A DNA stretch of 64,000 nucleotides from Stenomitos rutilans HA7619-LM2 (GCA_019358945.1 JAHHIE010000015.1:56022-120021); one strand, 5' to 3'; positions 27,469-37,660 are shown, counted from the stretch's first letter. The notes: a model not told the origin generated them from the letters alone. A program made the numbers and translations.

Positions 27469-29139
27469 ATGAGATCTCTCTTACCTCACATCGAAGCACT
27501 GTCGCTGCAACAGCAAGTGGCGCAAATGGTTGTTGTGCGGGCTTCAGGCTATCTGTTTGACCATCAGATTCAATATCCTGTGTGGGAACCAACCGCTGCA
27601 AAACTTCAGCGCTGGATTCAAGATCTAGGTGTAGGCGGAGTGATCTTGCTGGGCGGCAGTGCGGGGGAATTGGCGCTTCGCACACACCAGCTACAGTCCT
27701 GGGCAAAAATCCCTTTGTTGATTGCAGCCGATGTAGAAGAAGGGGTTGGACAGCGCTTTGCAGGCGCAACCTGGTTTCCACCGCCGATGGCCCTGGCTGC
27801 CGTTGCACAAACCTCACCCGATCGCGCCGAACACTACGCTGAACAGTTGGGACGCACCACCGCACAGGAAGCCCGCGCGATCGGGCTAAATTGGGTGCTG
27901 GCCCCGATCGTGGATGTGAACAACAATCCTGACAATCCCGTCATCAATGTGCGGGCGTTTGGCGAAACGTCGGCACTGGCCAGCCAACTTATCACGGCCT
28001 TCTTGCATGGCGCACAGCAATATCCTGTACTGACGGCTGCTAAACACTTTCCGGGGCATGGCGACACCGCTGTTGATTCGCACTTGGAGTTGCCCGTCTT
28101 ACCCCACTCGTTGGAACGGCTGGCTCAGGTCGAAATCCCTCCCTTCAAGGCGGCGATCGCGGCGGGTGTGGATGCAGTCATGAGTGCCCATCTGCAAATT
28201 CCAGCCCTTGATCCAACCGCTCCAGCAACGTTATCGTCTCGGATTTTAACGCAGGAGTTACGGCAGGGCTTAGACTTCGACGGTTTAATCGTCACAGATG
28301 CCCTAGTGATGGGAGCCATCGCCAACCGTTACGGGGCCAACGAAGCAGCGGTGTTAGCTGTCGAAGCAGGGGCAGACATTTTGCTGATGCCACTCGATCC
28401 AGAGGGTGCGATTCAAACCGTCTGTGAGGCAGTAGAATCGGGACGGCTTGCCGCCGATCGCATTCAGTCCTCAGTAGAACGCATTTGGCGGGCGAAATAT
28501 AAAGTTTGTGCGGTTGTCGAGGATGGCAGCACCTCTCACGATTGGGAAACACGACCTGCGATCGGCGTTGAAGCTCCAACCCTAACGGCGCAGTTAGCGC
28601 AACCCCAGACGCACGTTCTTGTGGACAATCTGCTGCGCGATTCAATGCAGATCCACTGTCCTGAGAACTCACGGTTGACTCAAGCACGATGGTCACAGCA
28701 ACGGCGCAATCTGGTGATTGTGGATGATGTGTTGGCGTGCGAAGGCTTAGGAAGGCAGTGTCCCGCGATCGCCCTGCCCCAAACCTTGGGCTATCAGGTG
28801 CAACTGGTTGATCGCCACACGCCCGCGATCGCGCTTGATCCGAACGCGCTAGAGTTTAATGGAAACTGGCAACCAACGCTATTACAACTGTTCATTCGTG
28901 GCAACCCCTTTCGCGGTAGTGCGGGATTGACCCAAACCGCGATTGACTGGTTTCACTACTTAGTCGAGACAGACCAACTACTGGCACTTGTCCTCTACGG
29001 TAGCCCTTACGTGCTGGATCAGTTTTTGCCAAAGCTACCAGCAGACGTGCCCTATATGTTTACCTACGGACAAATGCCGCAAGCGCAGGCGATCGCGCTA
29101 GAGTTCTTAAATCGATCGCCACACGACCCCAATCACTGA
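27469..29139 (+). CDS. nagZ: Glycoside hydrolase family 3, NagZ-like beta-N-acetylhexosaminidase
   Basis: 556 aa. The GH3 signature AKHFPGHGDTAVDSH holds the catalytic His region, and Asp277 in LIVTDALVMGAI is the likely nucleophile. NagZ removes GlcNAc from muropeptides in cell-wall recycling. It is longer than the one-domain NagZ (~340 aa): a C-terminal GH3 C-type domain follows from about residue 370. There is no signal peptide, consistent with a cytoplasmic enzyme. The substrate is inferred from family. Confidence 0.88.
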   Translation: MRSLLPHIEALSLQQQVAQMVVVRASGYLFDHQIQYPVWEPTAAKLQRWIQDLGVGGVILLGGSAGELALRTHQLQSWAKIPLLIAADVEEGVGQRFAGATWFPPPMALAAVAQTSPDRAEHYAEQLGRTTAQEARAIGLNWVLAPIVDVNNNPDNPVINVRAFGETSALASQLITAFLHGAQQYPVLTAAKHFPGHGDTAVDSHLELPVLPHSLERLAQVEIPPFKAAIAAGVDAVMSAHLQIPALDPTAPATLSSRILTQELRQGLDFDGLIVTDALVMGAIANRYGANEAAVLAVEAGADILLMPLDPEGAIQTVCEAVESGRLAADRIQSSVERIWRAKYKVCAVVEDGSTSHDWETRPAIGVEAPTLTAQLAQPQTHVLVDNLLRDSMQIHCPENSRLTQARWSQQRRNLVIVDDVLACEGLGRQCPAIALPQTLGYQVQLVDRHTPAIALDPNALEFNGNWQPTLLQLFIRGNPFRGSAGLTQTAIDWFHYLVETDQLLALVLYGSPYVLDQFLPKLPADVPYMFTYGQMPQAQAIALEFLNRSPHDPNH

Positions 29140-29206
29140 CTTCTAACTCCTGAATCCTGACTCTCAGATAGCCACTGCAACCCAACCACTAATTACTCAC
29201 AACCCT

Positions 29207-29482
29207 ATGCCCTGCGAACACTTAAACACACTGACAACGGAAACGATCATCCCGAAAGCTAACTATCCCGTCTTTCGCTGCGAAGAGTGCGTTAAAACCA
29301 ATAGTCGGTGGGTGCATCTGCGGATTTGTCAGGAATGCGGCAAAATGCTGTGCTGTGATTCTTCTCCCAATCAACACGCAAGCCATCATCATAAAGAAAC
29401 AGGCCATCCTGTGATTAGTTCAGCCGAAATGGGCGAACAGTGGCTCTGGTGTTTCGTCGATCAAAAAGCCAAGAATTATTAA
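29207..29482 (+). CDS. UBP-type zinc finger domain protein
   Basis: 91 aa made almost wholly of a zf-UBP fold: CEHL near the N-terminus, CEEC, then LRICQECGKMLCCDSS and HASHHHKETGHPVI. The Cys and His ligands are present. In eukaryotes such domains bind the C-terminus of ubiquitin. Small stand-alone bacterial versions exist with no known role. It lies 67 bp after nagZ. Confidence 0.85.
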   Translation: MPCEHLNTLTTETIIPKANYPVFRCEECVKTNSRWVHLRICQECGKMLCCDSSPNQHASHHHKETGHPVISSAEMGEQWLWCFVDQKAKNY

Positions 29483-29494
29483 TAGGCGGTTGAT

Positions 29495-29725
29495 ATGACA
29501 ACGCTTGACTCTGCACTCGATACTGTTATGCAGCTTCCTGTAGAGCAGCAAGAGATGCTGGTAGAAATTGTGCGTAAGCGACATATTGAACGTCGCCGCG
29601 AAGCGATCGCAAAAGATGCACAGGAATCGATCGCCGCTTTCCATGCAGGTAAATTACAACCGCAACCTGTAGAAACGATTATAAAAGAATTACAGCAGTC
29701 GCTAGAAGACCCAGACGAGGAATGA
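29495..29725 (+). CDS. Antitoxin of a RelE-type toxin-antitoxin pair
   Basis: 76 aa, mostly helical and highly charged (VRKRHIERRREAIAKDA, then an acidic C-terminus EDPDEE). The stop codon overlaps the toxin ATG (ATGA at 29722-29725), the usual type II arrangement. Antitoxins of this kind bind the toxin through the C-terminal half and repress their own promoter. The identification rests on the size, the charge pattern and the following RelE-like frame. Confidence 0.7.
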   Translation: MTTLDSALDTVMQLPVEQQEMLVEIVRKRHIERRREAIAKDAQESIAAFHAGKLQPQPVETIIKELQQSLEDPDEE

Positions 29726-30005
29726 GAGCGCTTGTCCTGACCCCAAAGTTTAAGCGGCCTTCCGCAAGTTTGTGAAACGAGATCAACAGCTCCAACAACG
29801 CATCGAAGGGACACTGTTGCAGATGCAGCAAGAAGTGTTTGCACCAAATTTAGGGACACATAAACTAGAAGGTCAATTACAAGGGTTACTTGCTTGCTCC
29901 TGTGGCTATGACTGTAGAGTCGTGTTTTTAATTGAGAAAGATAAAGAGACTGGGAGTGAAGCCATTATTCTGCTTGATATCGGAACACACGATGAGATTT
30001 ATTGA
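29722..30005 (+). pseudogene. RelE/YafQ-type toxin, frameshifted
   Basis: Translation from ATG 29722 starts MRALVLTPKFKR and then hits a stop. Shifting frame at about 29757 restores AFRKFVKRDQQLQQRIEGTL, which continues without interruption to LDIGTHDEIY at 30005. The combined sequence is a typical ~94-aa RelE/YafQ-like mRNA interferase, including a C-terminal LLDIGTHDEIY. A single base seems to be missing in the Arg codon before AFRKF. The toxin is probably inactive unless frameshifting occurs. Confidence 0.75.
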
Positions 30006-30021
30006 GCTTTCGGTGTTTCCG

Positions 30022-30477
30022 TCAAATTGGTAGATAGTGAGAATCTAGCGTTGCTGAAATGGAGTAAAGGCACGATCGCGGGAAGGTTTCGGCAGGGAGA
30101 TCGGTTTCGGCGATCGCTCGTTCAACTGCATTGATGTAACACTCAGCAAAAATCTGCTCTAGATACGGTTTTAAGCTGGGAGAATCTTTCAGTTCATTCT
30201 GAATGCGCTGGCGGTGCTCAACGATACTGCCTTTCCAGCTACCGATCCGGCGTTCTGGTTGATACTGCCATTTGAGCAAATGCAGAAGTACAACGACCAA
30301 ATTACTCGTTAGACTTCTACGTTCACTGCGTCCCATCGCTTCAATTTCATCAATCAGATTTTCCCAATCAACATTGGTGTAGTCCTGCGTTTTCAACTGT
30401 TCGGCTGTCGTTTCAATCCACTTTACGAAATCTGTTTCATAAAGATTCTTGCGGCGCTCTTCTAGTTCTGTTGTCAT
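30022..30477 (-). CDS. DUF29 family protein
   Basis: 151 aa from ATG 30477 with GAGGA upstream. The characteristic start LYETDFVKWIETTAEQLKT and NLIDEIEAMGRSERRSL identify DUF29, an all-helical family abundant in filamentous cyanobacteria and of unknown function. It faces the toxin gene tail to tail. Confidence 0.88.
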   Translation of the reverse strand: MTTELEERRKNLYETDFVKWIETTAEQLKTQDYTNVDWENLIDEIEAMGRSERRSLTSNLVVVLLHLLKWQYQPERRIGSWKGSIVEHRQRIQNELKDSPSLKPYLEQIFAECYINAVERAIAETDLPAETFPRSCLYSISATLDSHYLPI

Positions 30478-30532
30478 AGCGGTTTCCTCTCAATGTTCCA
30501 GTTCAGCGAATGGAAAACTGCTTGTTTCGATC

Positions 30533-31930
30533 TTAAAACTCCACATCCAGCGGAGCGCGGGGAAAGGGAATCACGTCGCGGATGTTGCCCATGCCCGTGA
30601 GGAACTGCACGAGACGCTCGAAGCCCAAACCAAAGCCTGCGTGAGGTACGGTGCCGTAGCGACGGAGATCCAGATACCACCAGTACTCTGCGAGATCCAA
30701 TCCCTGCTCTTGAATGCGGCGTTCCAGTACGTCTAACCGCTCTTCCCGTTGAGAACCGCCGATGATTTCGCCGATTTTAGGCGCAAGGATGTCCATTGCG
30801 CGCACGGTGTTTTCGTCGTCGTTTAGCCGCATGTAGAAGGCTTTGATTTTGGCGGGATAGTCGGTGACGATCGTCGGCTTCTTAAAATGCTCCTCAGCTA
30901 GATAGCGTTCGTGTTCCGATTGGAGATCCAAACCCCATTCGACCGGGTATTCAAAGGTCTTGCTGGCTTTTTCGAGAAGCGCGATCGCCTCGGTATAGGT
31001 CACGCGGGCAAACTCGTTGTTGATGATGTTATCGGCAGTTGCCAGCACGGAGTTGTCGATCCGCTGGTTGAAGAACTCCATATCTTCGGGGCAGGTTTCC
31101 AGCACGTATTGAAAGATGTGCTTGAGGAAGGCTTCTGCCAGATCCATGTCTCCGTCTAAATCGCAAAACGCTATCTCTGGCTCGACCATCCAGAACTCTG
31201 CCAGGTGACGAGAGGTGTTGGAGTTTTCGGCGCGAAACGTCGGCCCAAACGTGTAGACGTTGCTGAACGCCATCGCCATGATTTCGGCTTCGAGCTGTCC
31301 GCTCACAGTCAGGTAGGCATGTTTACCAAAAAAGTCCTGGCTGAAGTCAACGGCTTTTTTGTCGTCCGTCAGGGGCACTTGCTTCAGGTCAAAGCCTGTC
31401 ACGGTGAACATTTCGCCTGCCCCTTCGCAGTCGCTAGCACTAATAATGGGGGTATGTACCCACAGAAAGCCTCTTTCCTGAAAGAATTGGTGAATTGCAG
31501 TTGAAGCGGCGTTACGGACGCGAAATACGGCGCTGAGGGTGTTGGTACGCGATCGCAAATGCCCAATATCGCGCAAAAATTCAAATGAATGCCGTTTCTT
31601 TTGTAAGGGATAGGTTTCTGGATCGGCTTCTCCGTAAACTGCGATCGAGTCCGCTTTGAGTTCTACGCGCTGTCCCTTAGCGGGTGACTCTACTAACACA
31701 CCCGCAATTTCTACCGATGCACCCGTGCTAAGCCGCTTCATCGTTTCTACGTACCCTGGCGTGTCCTGATTGACAACGACCTGAAGCCCCGCTAAGGAGG
31801 AACCATCATTGACTTCAACAAAGCTGAATTCTTTTTGCTCTCGCTTGGTACGCACCCAGCCTTTGATAGTCACAGCTTCGTTGCGCTGTCCGTGGCGGAG
31901 GAGATCTACAATGCGTCGAGTCGTAGGCAT
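30533..31930 (-). CDS. asnS: Asparaginyl-tRNA synthetase
   Basis: 465 aa from ATG 31930 ([15 protein letters not shown]). The frame to 31996 is a non-conserved leader. It has an N-terminal OB-fold anticodon domain ([20 protein letters not shown]), then a class II core: motif 2 around [20 protein letters not shown] and motif 3 [16 protein letters not shown]. It charges tRNA-Asn with asparagine directly. Confidence 0.96.
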   Translation of the reverse strand: MPTTRRIVDLLRHGQRNEAVTIKGWVRTKREQKEFSFVEVNDGSSLAGLQVVVNQDTPGYVETMKRLSTGASVEIAGVLVESPAKGQRVELKADSIAVYGEADPETYPLQKKRHSFEFLRDIGHLRSRTNTLSAVFRVRNAASTAIHQFFQERGFLWVHTPIISASDCEGAGEMFTVTGFDLKQVPLTDDKKAVDFSQDFFGKHAYLTVSGQLEAEIMAMAFSNVYTFGPTFRAENSNTSRHLAEFWMVEPEIAFCDLDGDMDLAEAFLKHIFQYVLETCPEDMEFFNQRIDNSVLATADNIINNEFARVTYTEAIALLEKASKTFEYPVEWGLDLQSEHERYLAEEHFKKPTIVTDYPAKIKAFYMRLNDDENTVRAMDILAPKIGEIIGGSQREERLDVLERRIQEQGLDLAEYWWYLDLRRYGTVPHAGFGLGFERLVQFLTGMGNIRDVIPFPRAPLDVEF

Positions 31931-32076
31931 AAAAGAGAGGGAGTAGGGAGTGGGGTTTAGAGCGCTGAACTTGAGTGTAGCAAAGTGCTTCACCAAGGTT
32001 GGATGATCTTAAAGGCTAGGGCGATCGCGGCTTGAGCCAACCGATGTTCAGGCAAATTGCAACAATGGGTTGAACC

Positions 32077-32523
32077 ATGTCTACACTGATTCATCGTCGC
32101 GTTGAGGCGGCACGCGCAGGCACTAATCCAACGGTGATTGGTCGTGTGCCGTCGGGTTGGCTGGTTTTAGGGGATGTGCAGTTTTTGCGCGGTTACTCGC
32201 TGCTGCTGCCAGATCCGGTGATGCCAGATTTGAATGCGCTGGATGAGCCGGGGCGATCGCAGTTTTTGCACGATATGACCGTCTTAGGCGATGCACTGCT
32301 GAAGGTTACAGACGCCTACCGCATCAACTACCAAATTTTGGGCAATCTGGAACCAGCCCTCCACGCCCATGTATTTCCTCGATATTTGACGGAGCCTGAG
32401 CCGTACCGCAGCTCGTTGCCACAACTATATGAGCCAGCGTATCGACAGTCCGTTCGGTTTGATGAGGCGCGCGATCGTCCGTTGATGGAGGCGATTAGCA
32501 AAGCCGTGCAGCGACGTTTGTGA
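32077..32523 (+). CDS. HIT (histidine triad) family protein
   Basis: 148 aa. LHAHVFPRY (about residues 89-97) matches the HxHxH-like triad with the last His replaced by Pro or Arg, so catalytic capacity is uncertain. The fold pattern WLVLGDVQFLRGYSLLLP agrees with HIT hydrolases and transferases acting on nucleotides. It is divergent from asnS. Confidence 0.75.
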   Translation: MSTLIHRRVEAARAGTNPTVIGRVPSGWLVLGDVQFLRGYSLLLPDPVMPDLNALDEPGRSQFLHDMTVLGDALLKVTDAYRINYQILGNLEPALHAHVFPRYLTEPEPYRSSLPQLYEPAYRQSVRFDEARDRPLMEAISKAVQRRL

Positions 32524-32714
32524 TGTCAGTGGTAGCGGACTAGTAAGATAGCTGAAACGACACAGAGCTTCCAGGTGAGGCACCGGACAATACAGTGTTG
32601 CCATGAGCGGGGTGGCGCGATCTCTGACAGCAGCATGCAAGAGTTAGAAGTGAAAAGAAGTGAAGGCTTCAAGACCTCCGTGTGTACTTCATCTAGCTGT
32701 AAACCACTTACGTT

Positions 32715-32957
32715 CTAGCGGTAATCCAGTTCTGTTTGGGTCTTTTCAAAGTTAGAAGGGTCGTAGAGAAATCGGACAATTTCTTCTTCAAGGCGATGAA
32801 TTAGATACGGCTCAAGCGTGTTGGAGTGTCTAAGGGCCGCCAGGTAGCCATCCACATAGAGGCGCAGGTCGTCAAAACGATAGCCTCGATTCCAGAGTTC
32901 AACAACCGCGTCGGTGAGCTTCTGGTAGTAGCGGATAGTGAGAGTGTCCTGCAACAT
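32715..32957 (-). CDS. Small conserved cyanobacterial protein (DUF6761-like)
   Basis: 80 aa from ATG 32957 (MLQDTLTIRYYQKLTDAVVE). It is helical and soluble, with conserved-looking NRGYRFDDLRLYVDGYLAAL and FLYDPSNFE. I believe it belongs to the cyanobacterial DUF6761 family, but this is from memory. The longer start at 33026 adds a non-conserved hydrophobic leader. Confidence 0.65.
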   Translation of the reverse strand: MLQDTLTIRYYQKLTDAVVELWNRGYRFDDLRLYVDGYLAALRHSNTLEPYLIHRLEEEIVRFLYDPSNFEKTQTELDYR

Positions 32958-33026
32958 AGGTGGCGTTCGTGTGATGAAGTTAACAGTTAAGACTAGAAGC
33001 GGGAAGACTACTTGAGGGTGCTGCAA

Positions 33027-33415
33027 CAGAGGGCAACAATGAGCCCGACCGTTTCAACACCCGTGCTAAACGAAACTGCTATCTGTTTCTTATTTTAACT
33101 TTAATGGCTAAAGTTCTTGCTCTTTCTCAGGCTGTAATGCGTAAAAATGCGCAAAACATTTCTGCTGAACTGCAATCGGTTTGCAACACCGCTTGAGGTT
33201 GAGGGCAATGTGATCGCCATTTTGAGACGCATCTAGCCTGTCCAAAACTCGCGTTTCTAAAGCGTGAGCGTACAAGCGGCATGATGTTCAATTGCGCAGG
33301 GCGTTAAAAAGAGGGTTCCTCGAAAGGCTGAATTGGTAGGGGTAGCACCGATTACAAACCCAGTTCAAAGGCTCTGATAGGTTTATAATCACAATCTTTG
33401 AGGAATGCAGCCTCC
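33027..33415. other. Intergenic region upstream of the response regulator
   Basis: 389 bp with no credible gene. A TATAAT at 33384-33389 could be the -10 element for the response regulator, but no good -35 is placed correctly. The left end holds the promoter of the minus-strand gene. Confidence 0.35.
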
Positions 33416-34198
33416 GTGGGAGCTTTTTGTATTCAAATTGTCGAAGCAAATCCGCATCTGCGATCGCTCCTGGGATGGCATTTGCAGCAGGCAGGGTATT
33501 GGGTACACCAAACGGCTGACCTGCATCAAGCGAGGGATGTGTTTCAGCATCGTCAGCCGACGCTAGTCATTCTGGACTCAGAGCTTCCCGATGGCAATGG
33601 CATTGAATTTTGCCGTTGGCTGCAACAACAGCAGCAGTCACTCATCTTGATGCTGTCTGCTCGCAGCTCTGAAACAGACATTGTGGAAGGCTTACGGGCA
33701 GGAGCCGACGATTACCTCACGAAGCCCTTTGGGATGCAGGAATTTCTCGCCCGCGTAGAAGCGTTGACCCGACGCAGTAAATCGCCTGCGCCACCTGCAT
33801 CGCTGGATTATGGCGACCTCAAGATTGATCTCGTTCATCGTCGAGTGCGCTTTAAGGGCGATCTGGTTGATTTGACGCCCCAGGAGTTTAGCTTGCTCTA
33901 CGTCTTAGCTCAGGCGGGGGGCATGCCTTTGAGCCGCCTAGAATTATTACGACGAGCGTGGCCCGATGCGATCGACAATCCTCGCACTGTGGATACTCAC
34001 GTTTTATCCCTTCGTAAAAAAATTGAAACCGATCCTCGGCAACCCAGCTTAATTCAAACCGTTCGCAACGTGGGCTATCGGTTTAACTTGGAGTTTCTTA
34101 CATCTGTAGCGGCACAGCCCACCGATTACCCACAGCATCGCAAATCGCTGGCGCGACCGTCGGCAAGGATGATGGTAGGAGAGAGAGGGAGGAGTTAG
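33416..34198 (+). CDS. OmpR-family response regulator
   Basis: 260 aa from GTG 33416, which has GAGGA 12 bp upstream; TTG 33398 is the alternative. The receiver domain has the phospho-Asp in LVILDSELPDGNG, Ser in LMLSARS and Lys in YLTKPF. The winged-helix DNA-binding domain has TPQEFSLLYVLAQ and VDTHVLSLRKKIE. The acidic pair near the N-terminus reads VEAN rather than VEDD, so Mg2+ binding may be weakened. No histidine kinase is adjacent. The C-terminal ~35 residues are a polar tail. Confidence 0.9.
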   Translation: MGAFCIQIVEANPHLRSLLGWHLQQAGYWVHQTADLHQARDVFQHRQPTLVILDSELPDGNGIEFCRWLQQQQQSLILMLSARSSETDIVEGLRAGADDYLTKPFGMQEFLARVEALTRRSKSPAPPASLDYGDLKIDLVHRRVRFKGDLVDLTPQEFSLLYVLAQAGGMPLSRLELLRRAWPDAIDNPRTVDTHVLSLRKKIETDPRQPSLIQTVRNVGYRFNLEFLTSVAAQPTDYPQHRKSLARPSARMMVGERGRS

Positions 34199-34312
34199 AG
34201 AGGGATTAAGGATGACGAATGAAGGCTAAAGGATGAGGGGTGAGGGCTAAAAGATGAAAGATTAACCCCCCGTGCTTCCCCTGCACCCCTTGCTCCTTCT
34301 GCCCTCTGCCTT

Positions 34313-35425
34313 CTATCCACTCAGCACTAAATTATCTCGATGCACTACGGTTTCTGCACCGGGGTAGCCTAGAATAGCGGCGATCGCGTCCGATTGATGC
34401 CCTTTGATCTGCTGGAGTTCGCTACTACGATAGTTGACGATGCCTCTGGCAACTTCTTTACCATCGCGATCGCACAGCAGTACGGCTTCCTGGCTTTGAA
34501 ATTCACCCTCTACCTGAATAATGCCAGCCGCGAGGAGCGATCGTCCAGCTTTCAGAATTGCTTTGACGGCACCGCCATCTAAATAGAGTTTGCCAGAGGG
34601 GACTAAGCCATGCGCAATCCAGCGTTTGCGGGCATTTGCAGGTCGTGGCTGTGGTTCAAACTGAGTGCCGATCGCGTCACCTTGCAGAATCTTTTCCAAA
34701 TTTTTGGGGAATCGCCCTTCCGTAATCACCGTTCGTACACCCGCACCTGTCGCGATTTGGGCAGCGGCGATTTTTGTCACCATGCCGCCTGTACCCCAAC
34801 GAGACCCGCGATGCTCCAGGTTAATTTGCAGTTCCTTAAGCTGATCCATGCGGCTAATGTGTGTGATCGGTTCTGCCTTGGGATCGCGGCGTGGATCGGT
34901 GGAATAGAGGCGATCAACATCGGTGAGTAGGAAGAGCCAGTCAGCACGCACCAGATTGGCAACGAGTGCCGATAAGGTGTCGTTGTCACCAAACTTGAGT
35001 TCGTCTACGGCTACGGTGTCATTTTCGTTGACGATGGGGACAACTCCAAGTTGGAGCAATTGCTGAAAGGTGCGTTCGACGTTGAGGTAGCTGTTGCGCT
35101 GCACCAAATCGCTGCGAGTCAGCAAGACTTGGGCGATCGGCTGCTGCAATGAGGTAAAAAAGTCATCGTAGGTGCGAATTAAACGCCCCTGTCCCACAGC
35201 CGCTACAGCTTGCTTAAGAGCAATGTCGCGGGGACGCTCCGTCAGCCCAAGGCGAGCACAACCAACCCCGACCGCACCGGAAGAAACCAGAACGACCCGA
35301 TGCCCTTGCCGTCTCAAGCTGCTTAACACTTCTACCAGGCTGGCGATCGTCGCTAGGGCCAAAAGTCCTGTCTCAGGCTGCGTCAAGCTAGACGTGCCGA
35401 TTTTGACTACCAGTGTTTGGGGCAT
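34313..35425 (-). CDS. proB: Glutamate 5-kinase
   Basis: 370 aa. The amino-acid-kinase core has [10 protein letters not shown] at the N-terminus, [12 protein letters not shown], and [22 protein letters not shown]-terminal PUA domain contains [19 protein letters not shown]. It phosphorylates glutamate in the first step of proline synthesis. It is a single gene; proA is not in the window. Confidence 0.96.
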   Translation of the reverse strand: MPQTLVVKIGTSSLTQPETGLLALATIASLVEVLSSLRRQGHRVVLVSSGAVGVGCARLGLTERPRDIALKQAVAAVGQGRLIRTYDDFFTSLQQPIAQVLLTRSDLVQRNSYLNVERTFQQLLQLGVVPIVNENDTVAVDELKFGDNDTLSALVANLVRADWLFLLTDVDRLYSTDPRRDPKAEPITHISRMDQLKELQINLEHRGSRWGTGGMVTKIAAAQIATGAGVRTVITEGRFPKNLEKILQGDAIGTQFEPQPRPANARKRWIAHGLVPSGKLYLDGGAVKAILKAGRSLLAAGIIQVEGEFQSQEAVLLCDRDGKEVARGIVNYRSSELQQIKGHQSDAIAAILGYPGAETVVHRDNLVLSG

Positions 35426-35894
35426 TCGTGATCACCTTTTGTGAGCAAGTGATGCCGATTTGCTTTGTCAATGCGATACATAAGATTTCCCTACCTCCAG
35501 CATCCCCTTTCATAAGGGGAACTGAAGGGGATCGATTCAGGGCAAAGATCTATCACTATGATTGTTTCAATTGGTATAACGTGTGGACTTGTGAAGGGGG
35601 ATGGGAAATGGCATCCTTCACCCGTGATTGCTATCAGAATCAGGCAGTTTACAGGCAGCATAACCGCGATCGCTTTAAAATGGCGAAGCGCCAAAACCTT
35701 TATTAGCAAGGCTTGGCGCTTCACACATGTATTCACTGGCATTCATCGTTAGAGTCTTTATGTAAGCTGACTCCAGTACTATAATCATCAATTTAGCGCC
35801 TGTTTTCGTTGATCCCTGACTGGCTTAAACTTTTCTTAAGATTCTTCTATGCGGTAGATGTTTGATGGGAGCAAGGCATGCTTCCGCTTGGGGA
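35426..35894. other. Intergenic region with a 10-bp inverted repeat
   Basis: 469 bp; the ORFs here look like chance frames. GAAGCGCCAA (35685-35694) and its exact inverse (35713-35722) form a hairpin with an 18-nt loop, possibly a terminator. No other structure is clear. Confidence 0.5.
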
Positions 35895-36416
35895 TCACTT
35901 ATCAGGAATAAGGGATGCTCCCAGAGCTTGGGAGAGCCAGACCTCAAACGAATGTATGGGAGACCGCTTGACGGCCTCGTCGGGATTCACCATTGCCTCA
36001 ACCAGAATGGTAAACATACCTAGACGATTTCCAGCCAACACATCTGTGAACAGACGATCGCCCACCATTGCTACCTGCTCTACAGGTAACGCCATCGCAT
36101 CAACGGCACGTCTTAGCTTACGGCGAGACGGCTTGCCAGCCCCCGCAATGTAAGGGAGGTCTAACGTCTTAGCAATCCGCTGAATACGCCCTTCGCTGAT
36201 GTTGTTGCTGACGAGCCACAGTGTTGCGACTTGGCGAATTTCGTTCACCCAAGGCAACAGTTCTGCCGATACTTCAGACATGCGAATTGGCACGAGTGTT
36301 TCATCAACATCCAGCACTAGCCCCTTAAGCTGATGCTGTTGCAGCACTTCGGGAGTTAGCTTCAAGATGGGCCCACGCAGGATAAGGTCAGGTTGGAGAA
36401 GTTCGCTCCAAGACAT
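35895..36416 (-). CDS. YqeG-family HAD phosphatase
   Basis: 173 aa. HAD motif I is LVLDVDETLVP (nucleophile Asp and acid/base Asp), motif II LVSNNISE, and motif III/IV KPSRRKLRRA with MVGDRLFTDVLAGN. The order and length match the YqeG IIIA-type phosphatases, one of which dephosphorylates phosphatidylglycerophosphate in plants (PGP1). That activity here is an inference. Confidence 0.9.
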   Translation of the reverse strand: MSWSELLQPDLILRGPILKLTPEVLQQHQLKGLVLDVDETLVPIRMSEVSAELLPWVNEIRQVATLWLVSNNISEGRIQRIAKTLDLPYIAGAGKPSRRKLRRAVDAMALPVEQVAMVGDRLFTDVLAGNRLGMFTILVEAMVNPDEAVKRSPIHSFEVWLSQALGASLIPDK

Positions 36417-36571
36417 AAGCAGTCGGAATAAAGATCATAAGGAGGTAGAAGCAGTGAGGAGTCTGCTTGCTACCAGCAGAAATGGATGGTCAAATCAGCA
36501 CCCGCTTTCAATCAATGCACGATCCTATTTGGTTAGATTACCCTGCATCGGTTCATTCAATTGGTTTTTCG

Positions 36572-37660
36572 TTAAGTTTTGCTGGGCTTGGTAGCTTTGC
36601 GCTTATCCTGAATTTCTACTTGTGCCGCCTGGTGTTCTGCCAGAGTGCGGCTGAAGACATGAGTACCATCGTACCGCGCAACGAAGTAGAGAAACGCAGT
36701 GGTTTCTGGGTTAAGCGCTGCTTTGAAGCTGGCTAAACCAGGGCTGGCGATCGGGGTGGGCGGTAAACCCGTGTTGAGATAGGTATTGTAGGCAGAAGGC
36801 GTTCGGACTTGAGCGAGAGTCAGTGGTTGATCGGGTGTTTGCTGAATGCCCAACCCATATTCCACGGTTGGGTCTGCGCCAAGAGGAATTTTTTTGCGGA
36901 GTCGATTGAGAAAGACTCCTGCAATGCGAGGGCGTTCGCTGGCGATCACGGCTTCTTTCTCGACGATGCTGGCGAGTGTAACCCATTGGGCAAAGGTCAG
37001 GGCGGTTTGTCCTCGTTCCTTTTGATAAAGTGGGAGTGCTACTTGCTCAAAGCGATCGAGCATTTGCTTGAGCACGACTTCAGGCTGTACAGGTGCCCCC
37101 GACACGTCGTAAGTATCAGGATAAAGATAGCCTTCTAAAGACCGCTCTCCGGGTGAAGCATGGGTGGGCAGCCAGGCATATTGAGTTGTAGGAAAGGTTT
37201 TCGCGGCTGCCAGGAAATCTTGCGCTGAGAAAAAACCCTGTTCCTCAAAATAAGCTGCCATTTGCCGTAGCGACCACCCCTCTGGAATGGTATAGCTCAA
37301 ACGAACGACATCTCCTGACCAGATTTTGGCGGCAACGGTTGTGAGTGGTTCTGTCTGGGACAGTTGGTACACACCCGCTTTGAAACCACCCTGCGGTTCG
37401 TGCAGCATCAACCAGCGTGCCCAGAAATCCCATGCGGTGGCTGAACGAATGACACCCAGAGCCTGCAAATCTCTGCCAATCTCCTGGGCAGACGTGCCCT
37501 GTGGTACTCGTAGTTTGACTTTTTTGGTGGGGTTGCCTGCGGCGATCGGTGCGGCATTCGCGGCTGTCCACCAGGCCCAACTACGCCAACCAGCAGCACC
37601 GATCGCTGCCAGTAGCAGCAGAACGATGGCACCCCTTACTATGCTGTGTTTTGCTTTCAT
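36572..37660 (-). CDS. mltG: Endolytic murein transglycosylase MltG
   Basis: 362 aa with one N-terminal membrane helix (GAIVLLLLAAIGAAGW). The MltG/YceG domain has LEGYLYPDTYDVS, the catalytic Glu in LASIVEKEAV, and LGADPTVEYGLG. It cleaves nascent peptidoglycan strands at the membrane and is thought to set glycan length. The C-terminal FYFVAR-like segment reads TAFLYFVARYDGTHVFS. Confidence 0.95.
   Translation of the reverse strand: MKAKHSIVRGAIVLLLLAAIGAAGWRSWAWWTAANAAPIAAGNPTKKVKLRVPQGTSAQEIGRDLQALGVIRSATAWDFWARWLMLHEPQGGFKAGVYQLSQTEPLTTVAAKIWSGDVVRLSYTIPEGWSLRQMAAYFEEQGFFSAQDFLAAAKTFPTTQYAWLPTHASPGERSLEGYLYPDTYDVSGAPVQPEVVLKQMLDRFEQVALPLYQKERGQTALTFAQWVTLASIVEKEAVIASERPRIAGVFLNRLRKKIPLGADPTVEYGLGIQQTPDQPLTLAQVRTPSAYNTYLNTGLPPTPIASPGLASFKAALNPETTAFLYFVARYDGTHVFSRTLAEHQAAQVEIQDKRKATKPSKT

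Noticed and set aside
35413..35752. Two short plus-strand ORFs downstream of proB
   Set aside because: No ribosome binding site, and part of the hairpin region; composition looks non-coding.
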